In this document: positions 1 to 10,108 of the stretch, piece by piece
How the letters are laid out: each line of letters opens with the position of its first letter
How positions within the stretch are numbered: position 1 is the stretch's first letter
DNA from: Sphaerotilus microaerophilus
Lineage (GTDB): Bacteria > Pseudomonadota > Gammaproteobacteria > Burkholderiales > Burkholderiaceae_C
DNA length: 64,000 nucleotides
Assembly: GCF_023734135.1 (NCBI RefSeq)
Contig: NZ_AP025730.1
Span: forward strand, 3,720,001 to 3,784,000
Direction: 5' to 3'
Position numbers and translations under genes: made by a program
Notes under the pieces: generated by a model
Told to the model about the DNA's origin: nothing
The model's database searches: none
What the model saw: the letters and a program-made list of their open reading frames with translations, nothing else

Positions 1-782
1 GAGATGCCGCAGGCCACGTACAGCTGCGGTGCAACGATCTTGCCGGTCTGGCCCACCTGCCAGTCGTTGGGGGCGTAGCCGGCGTCCACCGCGGCGCGGC
101 TGGCACCCAGGGCGGCACCCAGCTTGTCGGCCAGCGGGGTCAGCACCGCGTTGAACTTCTCGCTCGAACCCATGGCGCGGCCACCGCTGACGATGATCTT
201 TGCAGCGGTCAGCTCCGGGCGGTCCAGCTTGGCGATCTCGCTGCCCAGGTGCTGGCTCTTGCCACTGTCGACCACCGCGGCGATCAACTCGACCGCGGCG
301 CTGCCACCGGAGGCGGGGGCGGCGTCGAAGCCGGTGGCTCGCACCGTGGCGACCTTGATCGCGTCGGCGCTCTGCACCGTGGCGATGGCGTTGCCGGCGT
401 AGATCGGGCGCTCGAAGGTATCCGAACTGACGACCTTGATGATCTCGCTGATCTGGCCCACATTGAGCAGCGCGGCCACGCGCGGGGCAACGTTCTTGCC
501 GCCGGCGGTGGCCGGAACGAAGATGTGGCTGTAGCCGGAGGCGATGGCGACGACCTGCGCGGCGACGTTCTCGGCCAGACCGTGGGCCAGGCTGTCGCCG
601 TCGGCGTGCAGCACCTTGGCCACCCCGGCGATCTGCGCGGCGGCCGCAGCAGCGGAGCCGGCATTCTGGCCAGCCACCAGCACGTGCACCTCGCCCCCGC
701 AGGCAGCGGCGGCGGTGACGGTGTTCAGGGTCGCTCCCTTGATCGACGCGTTGTCGTGTTCGGCAATGACGAGGACGCTCAT
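1..782 (-). CDS. etfA: Electron transfer flavoprotein alpha subunit, partial
   Basis: This is the N-terminal part of EtfA. The gene runs off the left edge of the window, so the C-terminal FAD-binding domain is not visible. The frame opens at the ATG ending at 782 with MSVLVIAEHDN and continues uninterrupted through an alanine-rich segment typical of EtfA domain I. EtfA pairs with EtfB to accept electrons from acyl-CoA dehydrogenases and pass them to ETF:quinone oxidoreductase. It begins 2 bases after the etfB stop, so the two are surely cotranscribed. Placed at the end of a steroid ring-degradation operon, it probably serves the acyl-CoA dehydrogenases of side-chain and C/D-ring oxidation, although it could be the general cellular ETF. 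Confidence 0.93.
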   Translation of the reverse strand, partial: MSVLVIAEHDNASIKGATLNTVTAAAACGGEVHVLVAGQNAGSAAAAAAQIAGVAKVLHADGDSLAHGLAENVAAQVVAIASGYSHIFVPATAGGKNVAPRVAALLNVGQISEIIKVVSSDTFERPIYAGNAIATVQSADAIKVATVRATGFDAAPASGGSAAVELIAAVVDSGKSQHLGSEIAKLDRPELTAAKIIVSGGRAMGSSEKFNAVLTPLADKLGAALGASRAAVDAGYAPNDWQVGQTGKIVAPQLYVACGI

Positions 783-784
783 GC

Positions 785-1534
785 TCAGATCACCTTGGCT
801 TCGTTCTTCAGCTTGTTCACCAGCGTCGCAACGTCCGGCACCTTGACGCCAGCGCCGCGCTTGGCGGGCTCGGCGACCTTGAGGGTCTTGATCCGCGGGG
901 CCACGTCCACGCCCAGGTCGGCGGGCTTGACGGTTTCCAGCGGCTTCTTCTTGGCCTTCATGATGTTGGGCAGCGTCACGTAACGCGGCTCATTCAGGCG
1001 CAGGTCGGTGGTGACGATGGCCGGCAGGCTCAGGCTCACGGTCTCAAAGCCGCCGTCGATTTCACGGGTAACCTTGGCACGGCCGTCAGCAATCTCGACC
1101 TTCGATGCGAAGGTGGCCTGCGGCAGGCCAGCCAGCGCGGCCAGCATCTGGCCGGTCTGGTTGCAGTCGTCGTCGATGGCTTGCTTGCCCAGGATCACCA
1201 GGCCCGGCTGCTCCTTGTCGACCAGGGCCTTGAGCAGCTTGGCCACGGCCAGGGGCTGCAATTCGTCCGCACACTCGACCAGGATGCCGCGGTCAGCGCC
1301 GATCGCCATCGCGGTGCGCAGGGTCTCCTGGCACTGCGTGACGCCGCAGGACACCGCGATCACTTCCGTGACGACGCCCTTCTCCTTCAACCGCACCGCC
1401 TCTTCCACGGCGATCTCATCGAAGGGGTTCATGCTCATCTTGACGTTGACCAGGTCGACGCCCGTGCCGTCGGGCTTGACCCGGGCCTTGACGTTGTAGT
1501 CGAGGACCCGCTTGACGGGGACGATAGCTTTCAT
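785..1534 (-). CDS. etfB: Electron transfer flavoprotein beta subunit
   Basis: EtfB, 249 aa, the usual family length. It begins [16 protein letters not shown], the standard EtfB opening, and carries an AMP-site-type segment later in the chain. A TTG lies three codons upstream, but the ATG at 1534 matches the family start and has GAGAAGG at proper distance. With EtfA it forms the heterodimer that relays electrons from acyl-CoA dehydrogenases. It follows fadD3 and precedes etfA, closing the operon that begins with hsaA. Confidence 0.95.
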   Translation of the reverse strand: MKAIVPVKRVLDYNVKARVKPDGTGVDLVNVKMSMNPFDEIAVEEAVRLKEKGVVTEVIAVSCGVTQCQETLRTAMAIGADRGILVECADELQPLAVAKLLKALVDKEQPGLVILGKQAIDDDCNQTGQMLAALAGLPQATFASKVEIADGRAKVTREIDGGFETVSLSLPAIVTTDLRLNEPRYVTLPNIMKAKKKPLETVKPADLGVDVAPRIKTLKVAEPAKRGAGVKVPDVATLVNKLKNEAKVI

Positions 1535-1591
1535 GAGAGACAACCTTCTCGAATGGTTCGAAAGAATCGGAGTTCCCGGCCGAACGACTCG

Positions 1592-3259
1592 TCAGCCGGC
1601 CGGCATGTTCGCGGTGACCCATTGGCGCAAGTCGGCCTTGAGCACCTTGTTCGACGCGTTCACAGGCAGGCTGTCGAAGAAGCAGACTCGGCGCGGCACC
1701 TTGTAGTTGGCCATGTGCTCGCGCGCCCAGGCCACCAGGCTGGGTTCATCCAGCGATGCTCCGGCTCGCAACACCACGCAGGCACAGCCGACCTCGCCCA
1801 TGCGCTCGTCGGGCAGGCCGATCACCGCCACCTGGGCGATCGCCGGGTGCGGGCTGAGCAGACGCTCGACCTCGGCCGGGTAGACGTTGAAGCCACCCAC
1901 GATGTAGAGATCCTTGAGGCGGTCGGTGATGCGCAGGTAGCCTCGTTCGTCGAGCACACCCACGTCGCCGGTGTGCAGCCAGCCGTCTGCATCGATCGCC
2001 TCGCGCGTTGCCACATCGTCCTGGAAATAGCCCTGCATCACGTGGTAGCCGCGCAGCAGCACCTCGCCGGCTTCGCCCGGTGGCAGGGACTGGCCCTGCG
2101 GGTCGGCGCAACGCACCTCGGTGCCAGGCAGCGCCCGGCCGCAGGTGCTGGCGACGGTTTCCGCGCTGTCGGTCGGGTCGCACACGGTGGCACAACCGCC
2201 GCACTCCGTCAGGCCGTAGGCGGTGGTGACGCTGGCGATGCCGAGTTCCTCGCGCATGCGGCGGATCAGCACCGGGGGCACGCTGGCCGCGCCAGTGACC
2301 GAGGCACGCAGCGAGGACAGGTCGAAGTCCTTCAGCCGCGGATGCGCCAGCATGCTCAAGAACAGCGTGGGCGGCCCGGGCAGGAAGGAGATGCGGTCAC
2401 GCTCGATGCGTGCGAGCACCCGCTCGGCGTCGAACACCTGTTCCGGGTAGACCGTAGCGCCACGGATGAAGGCCGCCACCCAGCCGGCCTTGTAGCCGAA
2501 ACTGTGGAAGAAGGGGTTGACGATCAGGTAGTGGTCACCCTCGTTCAGCCCCACCACCTGCGCCCAGGTCACGAAGGCCCGCAGCGTGGGTCCGTGTGCG
2601 GCCATCACGCCCTTGGGCCGGCCGGTGGTTCCGGAGGTGAACATCAGGTCGGCCGTGCTGTTGGGGCCCAGAGCCTGCTCGCGCGCTCGAACCTCGCTGG
2701 CCGACACGCCGTTGGCCCGCGCCAGGAAGGCGGCCCAGGCCAGGTCAGTGGGCTCACCGGCCGCGGCATCAAAACCACCCCAGCTCACCACGTGCCGCAG
2801 CGTGGGCGGGCGCAGGCCCGCCAGCAGCGCCGGGTAGTGCTGGCCGAGGAAGTCGCCGATACAGAACAGCAGCACCGCGCCGCTGCGCGCCAGGATGTCC
2901 GCCGCCTCGCCACCCTTCATGCGGGTATTCAGCGGCACCAGCACCGCGCCGGCGGCGTGGATGCCGCAGGCGGCCTCGATCCACTCATGCCCGTTGGGCG
3001 CCCAGACCGCCACGCGGTCGCCCGCGGCCACCCCCAGCGCAATCAGCGCGCGGGCCACCGTCTGGCTGCGCCGCAGCATCTCGGCGTAGCTGACCACCTC
3101 GTCGCCGTCGACGATCGCCGGCCGCTCGGGATGGCTTGCCGCGGCCTGACGGATCAGTGCCGGCAGGGTGTCCGCAGTCATGTGGGTCGGTGCATCGGCC
3201 GATGCGGCAGGCAGGACGGCATTCGTCGGCGGGAACGCCGACGCGGAAACAGGATTCAT
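1592..3259 (-). CDS. fadD3: Acyl-CoA synthetase, FadD3-like (HIP-CoA ligase)
   Basis: ANL-superfamily CoA ligase, 555 aa with an N-terminal extension of about 30 residues. The ATP P-loop reads [12 protein letters not shown]. Downstream come [13 protein letters not shown], the YGLTE motif, the GWLHTGDVG motif and the hinge [18 protein letters not shown], and a lysine sits near the C terminus. These blocks follow actinobacterial FadD3 very closely. FadD3 activates HIP, the C/D-ring propionate left after A/B-ring removal, to its CoA thioester. The ATG at 3259 has GGAG 7 bases upstream and lies 4 bases after the kshB stop; an internal Met at 3181 is an alternative start. Family is certain; substrate is inferred from similarity and context. 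Confidence 0.88.
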   Translation of the reverse strand: MNPVSASAFPPTNAVLPAASADAPTHMTADTLPALIRQAAASHPERPAIVDGDEVVSYAEMLRRSQTVARALIALGVAAGDRVAVWAPNGHEWIEAACGIHAAGAVLVPLNTRMKGGEAADILARSGAVLLFCIGDFLGQHYPALLAGLRPPTLRHVVSWGGFDAAAGEPTDLAWAAFLARANGVSASEVRAREQALGPNSTADLMFTSGTTGRPKGVMAAHGPTLRAFVTWAQVVGLNEGDHYLIVNPFFHSFGYKAGWVAAFIRGATVYPEQVFDAERVLARIERDRISFLPGPPTLFLSMLAHPRLKDFDLSSLRASVTGAASVPPVLIRRMREELGIASVTTAYGLTECGGCATVCDPTDSAETVASTCGRALPGTEVRCADPQGQSLPPGEAGEVLLRGYHVMQGYFQDDVATREAIDADGWLHTGDVGVLDERGYLRITDRLKDLYIVGGFNVYPAEVERLLSPHPAIAQVAVIGLPDERMGEVGCACVVLRAGASLDEPSLVAWAREHMANYKVPRRVCFFDSLPVNASNKVLKADLRQWVTANMPAG

Positions 3260-3263
3260 GCAT

Positions 3264-4352
3264 TCACTCCGGGAACTTGATGCGCAGCCGCTCGCTGGTC
3301 GGTACGGCCTGGCAGGCCAGGGTCCAGGCCTTGGCCAGGTCCTTCTTGTCCAGCGCCTCGTTGTGGCGCAGGTGCACGCTGCCCTCCTGCACCTGGCACA
3401 TGCAGGCCGCGCAGAGGCCCGCCTGACAGGAATGGGGCGCTGCGATGCCGGCGCGCAGCGCGGCCTCCAGCAGCGTCTCGCTGCCAGAGCAGCGCAGGTG
3501 ATGCACCTGTCCGTCCAAGCGCAGCTCGACCTGCGCTTCGTCGACGGCCGGGGCGGCAGCCGGCGCCGTCGCAGTGGCAACCATGGGGGCTTCGGCCCCG
3601 GTCGGCTCGTCGGGCAGCGAGACGAAACGTTCGACGTGGATGCGCTCGGGCGGGATCTCGATGGCCTGCAGCGCGGCCACCGCGGTGTCCATGAACGGGC
3701 CGGGGCCGCAGATGAAGGCCTGGGCCCCCCGCTGCCAGCGCGCCAGCTCGGCCAGTTCGGCCACCGAGGGCACGCCCTGCACCGAATCCAGCCAATGGAT
3801 CACCAGCAGCCGCGCCGGGTGCGCAGCAGCCAGCGCCTTGAGCTCCTGGCGGAAGATCACCGAGCGCTCGTCGCGGTTGGCGTAGAGCAGCACGATGCGC
3901 CCGTGGCCCTGCGCCAGGGCCGAGCGCAGGATGGAGAACACCGGCGTGATGCCGCTGCCACCCGCCAGCAGCAGGAAGTCGCCCTCCAGCGTGGTCGGCG
4001 TGAACACCCCGGCCGGCGGCAGCACCTCGACCTGGTCGCCGGCCTTGAGCCGGTCGCAGATCCAGTTGGAGCCGCGTCCGCCGTTCACGCGCTTGACCGT
4101 CACCCGCAGCGCATCGTCCACACCTGGAGCACTGGACATCGAGTAGCAGCGCGGCAGGTGGCGCCCTTCCACCGGCAGCCGCAGGGTCAGGAACTGGCCG
4201 GGGCGGTATCGCCATACGGTGCCGGGTTCTGCGGATTGCGCGGGCATGTCAAAGACGAGCGACTTCGCATCGTGCGTCTCGTCCACCACCGCGCGCACGC
4301 GCAGCGAGTGCCAGCGCGACGGCTGGGCTGGGGTGGCGGCAGCATCGGCCAT
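3264..4352 (-). CDS. kshB: 3-ketosteroid 9alpha-hydroxylase reductase component
   Basis: Reductase of 362 aa in the order FAD-binding, NAD-binding, plant-type ferredoxin. The flavin site shows RCYSMSS. The nucleotide site shows [10 protein letters not shown]. The C-terminal [2Fe-2S] loop has the C-x4-C-x2-C pattern in [11 protein letters not shown], plus a distant fourth cysteine. This is the KshB/PaaE architecture. KshB passes NADH electrons to the Rieske oxygenase KshA for 9alpha-hydroxylation, which with KstD opens ring B. KshA lies 48 kb away at 52679, but both sit in units preceded by the same palindromic operator. The ATG at 4352 gives the normal KshB length; longer upstream frame is composition noise. 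Confidence 0.9.
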   Translation of the reverse strand: MADAAATPAQPSRWHSLRVRAVVDETHDAKSLVFDMPAQSAEPGTVWRYRPGQFLTLRLPVEGRHLPRCYSMSSAPGVDDALRVTVKRVNGGRGSNWICDRLKAGDQVEVLPPAGVFTPTTLEGDFLLLAGGSGITPVFSILRSALAQGHGRIVLLYANRDERSVIFRQELKALAAAHPARLLVIHWLDSVQGVPSVAELAELARWQRGAQAFICGPGPFMDTAVAALQAIEIPPERIHVERFVSLPDEPTGAEAPMVATATAPAAAPAVDEAQVELRLDGQVHHLRCSGSETLLEAALRAGIAAPHSCQAGLCAACMCQVQEGSVHLRHNEALDKKDLAKAWTLACQAVPTSERLRIKFPE

Positions 4353-4354
4353 GT

Positions 4355-5116
4355 TCAGAGCCCCGTCCCGAGGATGGCGTTGTCGGCGTGCAGCTCGCTG
4401 CCACTGATCACACCGGACTCGTCCGAGGCCAGGAAGAGCACCAGCTGCGCAATGTGCTCGGGCGGGTAGGCGCGACCGCCCCGGTTGCGCTCGGGGTCGT
4501 GCAGCACCATCTCGCGCGTCACGCCGGGCGGCAGCGAGGCCTGCATCATCGGTGTGTAGATGCCGTCCGGGTGGATCGAGTTGGCGCGGATGCGGTAGCC
4601 TTTCCTGCGGCACAGCAGCGCAGTGGCACGGGTCAGCGCCGAGACGGCCGCCTTGGTGGCCCCGTAGCCGGCGTAGTTCTCGACCGGCAGCCAGGACGAC
4701 ACCGACGCCATGTTGACGATGGAGCCGCCCCCGGCCTTCATGGCGGCCACGCCCTGCTGGCAGCCGAGAAACACAGAATCTGCGTTCACCTCCATCAGCC
4801 GGCGGAAATCGGCGAGGGAGCCGGTCTCGATCGAACCCGGCAGCAGGATGCCGGCGTTGTTGACCAGCACGTTCAGCGCGCCGAAGCGCTGCTGCACCGC
4901 GTCCATGGCGGCGGCCCAGTCGGCCTCGCTGCTCACGTCGTGGCGCAGGAACATCGCGCGCTCACCCAGCTCGGCTACCAGCCGCTGGCCGGCGGCCTCG
5001 TTGAGGTCGCTGATCGCCACCCGCGCGCCTTCGGCATGCAGCAGTCGCACCGACGCCATGCCCACGCCGCTGGCACCGCCGGTGACCAGCGCGACCTTAT
5101 CCTGTACCCGACCCAT
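4355..5116 (-). CDS. 3beta/17beta-hydroxysteroid dehydrogenase (SDR)
   Basis: Classical SDR, 253 aa, very close in recalled sequence to the structurally known 3beta/17beta-HSD of Comamonas testosteroni. Shared blocks are LVTGGASGVG, LNVLVNNAGILLPG, NMASVSSWLP, NSIHPDGIYTPMM and GSELHADN. Catalytic Ser is in MASVSS and Tyr-x3-Lys in YGATK. It oxidises 3beta- and 17beta-hydroxyls with NAD+, for example testosterone to androstenedione. The ATG at 5116 has AAGGA at good spacing; an upstream TTG would add six residues. The stop lies 2 bases before kshB, within the same operon. Confidence 0.92.
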   Translation of the reverse strand: MGRVQDKVALVTGGASGVGMASVRLLHAEGARVAISDLNEAAGQRLVAELGERAMFLRHDVSSEADWAAAMDAVQQRFGALNVLVNNAGILLPGSIETGSLADFRRLMEVNADSVFLGCQQGVAAMKAGGGSIVNMASVSSWLPVENYAGYGATKAAVSALTRATALLCRRKGYRIRANSIHPDGIYTPMMQASLPPGVTREMVLHDPERNRGGRAYPPEHIAQLVLFLASDESGVISGSELHADNAILGTGL

Positions 5117-5149
5117 CGCTTGTCCTTGCTCCAATTCAATCGCTGCGGA

Positions 5150-6835
5150 TCAGCCGATTGCAGCGGCCCGCCCAGCGCGCCGCCCGGAAAACACGCAGTC
5201 GGCCAACGAGAGGCCGCTCACATAGCGCGACGAGGGGAGTCCGATGGCCGTGCGCCCTGCGGCGTACAGCCCAGGGATGCCGCCACCGGAGGCGTCACGC
5301 ACCTGCCCGGTCGTCTCGTCCACCACCAGCCCCCCAAGCGTCAGCACCGCCAGCGGGAACAGTGGCGAGCCGATCGAGATGTCCAGCGCCAGATACGGGC
5401 CGCGCACCATCTCGTGGCGCATGTCGGGTGATTTGCCCATGGGATCGTCGCGCTCGCCGCGCGCAGCGGCGTTGGCCGCCTCGATGCTGGCTCGCAGCCG
5501 TTGCGGATCGGCGCCGATGCGCGCGGCCAACACCTCGGGCGTGGCCGCCTTCTTCGCCGCAAACAGCATCATCGCCAGCGCCGGCCCGGCCTGGAAACCC
5601 CACAACCCGCCGAACAGGCACTGGCGGATCGCCTGCCAGCGCAGCGCGCCATCCAGCAGCAACCAGCCGCGCCCACCCTGGTGCTCGACCAGCTCGTGGC
5701 CCAGCTTCTCGCCGTAGACCTGCTCGTTGCAGAAGCGCTCGCCCTGGGCATTGACCACCAGCCCCTTGGGCCATACCGACGGGGGCGTGATGAAGCGCCA
5801 GGCCGAAATGTTGTTCAAGCGATCGGCCGCAGCGCCCACGCTCTGTCCCAGGCGCAGGCCACTGCCGTCGCAGCCGGCACCACCCACCGGCCAGCCGCGC
5901 CGGGTGTGCGGTGCATGGGCCTGGATCAGTGCCGGGTTGTAGATGAAGCCTCCCGTGCACAGCAGCACAGCCCGGGTGGCTCGCACGAAGCGCGGCTGGG
6001 CACAGGCCTGTTCGACGCGTGCGGCCTCGCGCCGCAAGGCCGCTGCCTTGCCGGGACGCAGCGTGCGCCACCGGGCCACCTGGCGGTCCAGCTCGGCATG
6101 CCGGGCCGTGCGGGCATCACCCGGCGGCAGTTGCCACAGCTCCACGCCCAACACGCGGCCGGGCTGGCCGTCCCGGCCGCGCTCGCGCACCAGCCGGCGC
6201 ACGGTGGCCTGGGTCAGCGTGCGCGCGCCCGACCGCAGCGTGGCGGCCTGCAATGCGGCATAGAGCGTCGCGCCCGACTGGCCCTGGGCCACTGCGCGGT
6301 GGCCGCGCGGCGCCGGCGGCCCGCACTCGCCCTGGCAGGCCGGCACCACCTCGTTGCCGGAGTAGTAGAGGTAGAAGCCGTCCGGCGGGTAGCTGGTCTT
6401 GTGCGGGGGCATCGCCGAGGCGAAGCGCACACCCTGTGCCTCCAGCCACTGCAGGTTGGCCACGCTGTCGGCGCAGAAGCGCTGCAGCGTGGCGTCGCTG
6501 ACCACGCCCTGGGTCTCGTGCCGCAGGTACTCGGCCATCGCCTCGGGGCTGTCGGCAAAGCCGGCCTCGCGCTGCTGGGCGGTGCCGCCCCCGGCGTAGA
6601 CCACCCCGCCGGACAGCGCGCTCGCGCCGCCACCGTTGAAGCGGTCGATCACCAGCACGTCGGCGCCCGCACTGCGCGCCTCGATGGCCGCACAGGCGCC
6701 AGCGGCGCCCCAGCCAATCACCAGGATCTCGGCACGCTCGCTCCAATCGACTGCGGTGGCGTCCTCGACTTCCAGCGCCGGCTCGATCGGCGTGACCGTG
6801 GAGGTGCGAGGCGCGGCCCCGGCTGCCTGGCTCAC
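5150..6835 (-). CDS. kst4D: 3-oxo-5alpha-steroid 4-dehydrogenase (Kst4D/TesI type)
   Basis: FAD flavoprotein of 561 aa. The N-terminal dinucleotide fold reads VIGWGAAGACAA, followed by GASALSGGVVYAGGGT and YLYYSGNE. Near the C terminus SSRYVSGLSLADC carries the Tyr-x-Ser pair used by delta4-(5alpha)-KSTDs for hydride and proton transfer. Its role is to desaturate C4-C5 of 5alpha-3-ketosteroids such as 5alpha-androstane derivatives. The GTG at 6835 overlaps the kstD stop by four bases (GTGA), so translation is probably coupled. Assignment to Kst4D rather than a second KstD rests on the Tyr-x-Ser motif and the LYYSGNE block. Confidence 0.85.
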   Translation of the reverse strand: MSQAAGAAPRTSTVTPIEPALEVEDATAVDWSERAEILVIGWGAAGACAAIEARSAGADVLVIDRFNGGGASALSGGVVYAGGGTAQQREAGFADSPEAMAEYLRHETQGVVSDATLQRFCADSVANLQWLEAQGVRFASAMPPHKTSYPPDGFYLYYSGNEVVPACQGECGPPAPRGHRAVAQGQSGATLYAALQAATLRSGARTLTQATVRRLVRERGRDGQPGRVLGVELWQLPPGDARTARHAELDRQVARWRTLRPGKAAALRREAARVEQACAQPRFVRATRAVLLCTGGFIYNPALIQAHAPHTRRGWPVGGAGCDGSGLRLGQSVGAAADRLNNISAWRFITPPSVWPKGLVVNAQGERFCNEQVYGEKLGHELVEHQGGRGWLLLDGALRWQAIRQCLFGGLWGFQAGPALAMMLFAAKKAATPEVLAARIGADPQRLRASIEAANAAARGERDDPMGKSPDMRHEMVRGPYLALDISIGSPLFPLAVLTLGGLVVDETTGQVRDASGGGIPGLYAAGRTAIGLPSSRYVSGLSLADCVFSGRRAGRAAAIG

Positions 6836-8625
6836 GCCGCAGACTCCAGCAGGTCGGTGCGCTCCAGCGCCATCGGCTGGCCGCAGATCTCGGCGATCGC
6901 CCGGTAGGCGAAGGTCATCGCCGGGCCCAGCGTCGAACCCGCACCCGGGTAGGCCGGGCCCATCACCGAGGCACTGTTGTTGCCCACGCAATACAGCCCC
7001 GGGATGACCTGGCCGCCCGAATCGAGCACCCTTGCCTCGCGGTCGGTCAATAGCCCGCCCTTGGTGCCGATGTCACCCGGCCAGAGCTTCATGGCGTAGA
7101 AAGGCCCCTTGGCGATGGGCGCCAGGTTGGGATTGGGGTGGACGTTGACGTCACCGTAGTAGCGGTCGAAGACATTGCCGCCGCGATCGAAATCGAGGTC
7201 CTTGCCCGTGCGGGCAAACTCGCTCATGCGCGCCGCGCTGGCAGCGAGGCCCTGCGCATCCACGCCGATCCGGCCGGCCAGTTCGGCCAGTGTCTCGCCC
7301 TTCCACACCACCTGGTCCCACCAACTCTTGCGCACCTTGGCATCGGGCACGGCGGCCGAGGGCATCAGCGGGCCGATGGGATATTTGGCACGGAAGTCGG
7401 CGTCGAACACGATCCAGGCCGGGATCGCCCCGCCGGTGGCCGCGTGGTTGGCAAACATCGCCTGCTGGAACTCCGGGTAGGGCCCGGATTCATTGAGGAA
7501 ACGCTCGCCGCGCGCGTTCACCACCATGCAGCCGGGCATGGAGCGCTCGACGAACATCGGGCGGTACTTCTCCTCCTTGGGCACCAGCAGGGTCGGCACC
7601 CCCCAGGTCAGGCCCATCAGGTGCAGGGCGCCGCCCACGGCGGCACCTGCCTGGATGGCGTCCCCCGTGTTGGCCCCGGGCGGGGTCGCGGTCCAGCCCT
7701 GGTCGGTCGGCTGCGGCAGATACTGCTCGCGCATCGCCTGGTTGCGCTCGAAGCCCCCCGCGGCGAGGATCACCGCACGGCGCGCGCTCAGGCGCTCTTC
7801 GCGCTGTTCGCGCCCATCCGCGCCGCCACGGCGCACGACCACACCCGCCACCCGCGCACCGTCCACGATGAGCGACTGCAGCGAGGTGTCGGTCCAGATC
7901 GGGATGTTGCGCTGGCGGGCGGCATGGAAGAGCCCGGCCATCAGCGCCTGGCCGCCGGTCAGGCGCCGGTCGCGACGACTCTTGAGCCGCCAGGGATAGT
8001 CGACGAAGTAGCGCAGCATGATCTTCGCCAGCACCCAGTTGGCGCGGGGCTCCTTGGCCAGCATGGTGCGGGCGTCGAAGGCATTGATGTTCATGCGCCC
8101 GAAGATCAGCTGCCCCGGGTTGGTGGGCCGCACCTGCTCCAGCGCCTGCGGACCGAGCTTGGCGGCGTTGAAATCCACCGGGTCCATGGTGCGACCACCC
8201 GGGCGGGCGCCCGGCAGCGTGGGGTAATAGTCGGCGTACAGCGGCATGCAGCGGTAGGCCACGCCGATCTGCCGCAGGTAGTCGGCCATCACCCGCGCGG
8301 TCTCAACGTAGGCCAGCACGCGGTCGTCGCTGGCCTCGCCGCGCGCACAGGTCCGCACGTAGCGGAAGGCATCCTCCAGCGAGTCCTGCACGCCCGCACG
8401 GGCCTGGTCGTGGTTGCAGGGGATCCAGATCCCGCCGCCCGACAGCGCGGAGGTGCCGCCGATCAGGCTGGTCTTCTCGATCACCAGTGGCTTCAGGCCC
8501 TGGTCGGCGGCCCGGATGGCGGCCAGCAGGGCCCCCGCGCCGGAACCGACCACGATCACATCGAACGTGACCGAGGCCACTCCGCTGCCGGTGCTGCTCA
8601 CAGTGCTGCTCAAGGGGCTCTCCAC
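6832..8625 (-). CDS. kstD: 3-ketosteroid delta1-dehydrogenase
   Basis: FAD-dependent KstD (TesH), about 597 aa. It opens with the Rossmann motif VVGSGAGALLAA and continues with GGTSALSGGGIWIP. Expected catalytic regions are present: tyrosines in YADYYPTLPGA, and near the C terminus PFYAMKLWPGDIGTKGG, which holds the catalytic Tyr and the oxyanion Gly. It introduces the C1-C2 double bond in 3-ketosteroids; with KshAB this destabilises ring B. The start is uncertain: GTG at 8625 has only a weak ribosome site, and a GTG beginning VASVTFDVIV about 16 codons on is possible. It follows hsaA by 10 bases and overlaps kst4D. Confidence 0.93.
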   Translation of the reverse strand: MESPLSSTVSSTGSGVASVTFDVIVVGSGAGALLAAIRAADQGLKPLVIEKTSLIGGTSALSGGGIWIPCNHDQARAGVQDSLEDAFRYVRTCARGEASDDRVLAYVETARVMADYLRQIGVAYRCMPLYADYYPTLPGARPGGRTMDPVDFNAAKLGPQALEQVRPTNPGQLIFGRMNINAFDARTMLAKEPRANWVLAKIMLRYFVDYPWRLKSRRDRRLTGGQALMAGLFHAARQRNIPIWTDTSLQSLIVDGARVAGVVVRRGGADGREQREERLSARRAVILAAGGFERNQAMREQYLPQPTDQGWTATPPGANTGDAIQAGAAVGGALHLMGLTWGVPTLLVPKEEKYRPMFVERSMPGCMVVNARGERFLNESGPYPEFQQAMFANHAATGGAIPAWIVFDADFRAKYPIGPLMPSAAVPDAKVRKSWWDQVVWKGETLAELAGRIGVDAQGLAASAARMSEFARTGKDLDFDRGGNVFDRYYGDVNVHPNPNLAPIAKGPFYAMKLWPGDIGTKGGLLTDREARVLDSGGQVIPGLYCVGNNSASVMGPAYPGAGSTLGPAMTFAYRAIAEICGQPMALERTDLLESAA

Positions 8626-8635
8626 GCCGCGGCGC

Positions 8636-9832
8636 TCAGATGTACGGGTCCATGTTGGGCAGGCCCAGCATCACCCCGCCGTGTGCACGCACGTAGGCAT
8701 CGGTGTTGTTGGCGATGTGACCCCGTCCGGTGGCCATGTCGCGGAAGATGCGCTCGACCGGGTTGGTCTTGAAGGTACCCGAGGCCGCACAGGCGCGCAT
8801 CAGCTCGTTGACCCGCTCGAAGCAGAGCTTGGGCACCGAGGCTGCCTGGGCGCGCTGCAGCAGGCGCTCCTCCACCGGCATGCGTTCGCCGGTCTTGGCA
8901 CAGTGCACGATGCGCGCGTAGTTGCGGAACAGCACCAGCCGGAGCTGGTCGGTGGCCATCATGGCCTCGGTCACCGCCTGCTGCGAGTTGATGTCCTCGG
9001 CCATCTTGGTGCCGTGTTTGCCGATGTGCGAAGCCGCACGCTCGCGGAAGAACGCCACCGCACCGTCGAGGGCGCCGATGCAGGCACTCGACACCGCCCG
9101 CTGGAACACCTGCGTGAAGGGGATGCGGTACAGCCAGCCCGGGTTGGTCTGGCGGCCCGGGCAGCCGGCGTCGCTGTGGTCATTGGTGCGCTGGGTGCGG
9201 TGCTCGGGCACGAAGACGCCTTCGACCACGATGTCGTGGCTGCCCGTGCCGCGCAGGCCGATCACGTCCCAGTTCTCGATCACCGTGAAGTCCTTGCGCG
9301 GCAGCAGGAAGGTGGCGTGCTCCAGCGCGCCGCTGCCATCCTTCTTCGGCAGCAGGCCGCCCAGGAAGATCCACTCGCTGTGCTCCACCCCGGTGGAGAA
9401 GCTCCAGCGCCCGCTGAACTGGTATCCGCCTTCGACCGGCTCGGCCTTGCCGGTGGGCATGTAAGTCGAGGCGATTCGGGTGCCGGTGTCGCTGCTCCAG
9501 ACGTCCTGCTGCGCCTGCTCCGGGAACAACGCGAGCTGCCAGGGGTGCACGCCAACCACGCCAAACATCCAGGCGGTGGACATGCAACCTTCGGCCAGGG
9601 CCATCTGCACGGTGTAGAACACGCGAGGGTCGAGCTCGTAGCCGCCCCAGCGACGCGGCTGCAGCACCCGGAACAGGCCGGCGGCATCGATCTCCGCCAC
9701 CGTCTCGCGGGTCACGCGGCCCTCGCGGTCGGCCTGGAAGGCCCGTTCAGCCAGCCGGGGCGCCAGTGCCCGGGCTCGGTCGATCAGCTCGATCGCTTCG
9801 GGCGTCAGATAGTCGTCGTGGGGGGCAGTCAT
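8636..9832 (-). CDS. hsaA: 3-HSA 4-hydroxylase, oxygenase component (HsaA/TesA2)
   Basis: Flavin-dependent monooxygenase of the acyl-CoA-dehydrogenase fold, 398 aa, matching the roughly 394 aa of HsaA. Characteristic blocks are LQPRRWGGYELDP, STAWMFGVVGVHPW and GLRGTGSHDIVVEGVFVP. It hydroxylates the phenolic A-ring secosteroid (3-HSA) to a catechol using reduced flavin supplied by the HsaB reductase encoded divergently at 10109. The ATG at 9832 has GGAG 8 bases upstream. It is the first gene of the leftward operon, preceded by a palindromic operator at 9936-9955. Confidence 0.9.
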   Translation of the reverse strand: MTAPHDDYLTPEAIELIDRARALAPRLAERAFQADREGRVTRETVAEIDAAGLFRVLQPRRWGGYELDPRVFYTVQMALAEGCMSTAWMFGVVGVHPWQLALFPEQAQQDVWSSDTGTRIASTYMPTGKAEPVEGGYQFSGRWSFSTGVEHSEWIFLGGLLPKKDGSGALEHATFLLPRKDFTVIENWDVIGLRGTGSHDIVVEGVFVPEHRTQRTNDHSDAGCPGRQTNPGWLYRIPFTQVFQRAVSSACIGALDGAVAFFRERAASHIGKHGTKMAEDINSQQAVTEAMMATDQLRLVLFRNYARIVHCAKTGERMPVEERLLQRAQAASVPKLCFERVNELMRACAASGTFKTNPVERIFRDMATGRGHIANNTDAYVRAHGGVMLGLPNMDPYI

Positions 9833-9908
9833 GCTCGGTCTCCGGGTGCCGCGACTGGGGCGCGTGGTCGTTGCGTGGACAAGGCGCAACGGCGCCCTGC
9901 GACGGACG

Positions 9909-9955
9909 AATGCTCCCTTCACGGGGCCTGCGATTCATCGTCCGATCGGACTAAC
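9909..9955 (-). promoter_or_regulatory. Operator-promoter upstream of hsaA operon
   Basis: Palindrome CATCGTCC-GATC-GGACTAAC occupies 9936-9955. Reading leftward the half GGACGATG is followed after 21 bases by AGCATT (9909-9914), a possible -10 box. The predicted transcript would start near 9902, about 70 bases before hsaA. No convincing -10 lies at the same distance to the right, so control of hsaB from this site is uncertain. This is one of nine such sites in the window. Confidence 0.6.
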
Positions 9956-10108
9956 GGTGCGGCAGCCGAATGCCCCTTCCAAGGCCGGCCAGCCGCCCGC
10001 TCGAGCCGGCACAGACCAGACGCCCCCGACAGCGCCGGCTAGTCCGTGTGGGGGATTCGCGCGGCGGCCCCGCCCGGCACCCTGCGGGCAACGTCCGAGG
10101 AGACCCTC

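Noticed and set aside
249..983. A plus-strand frame opposite etfA and etfB.
   Set aside because: It is antisense to both ETF genes and consists of Gly/Asp/His-rich sequence without any domain.
9901..9912. A second half-site-like GGACGAATG near the hsaA promoter.
   Set aside because: It has an extra base and no matching left half, and overlaps the presumed -10 box.
9936..10108. The operator at 9936 as a rightward promoter for hsaB.
   Set aside because: At 20-21 bp to the right the sequence is CTTCCA/TTCCAA, not -10-like. hsaB may use another promoter.
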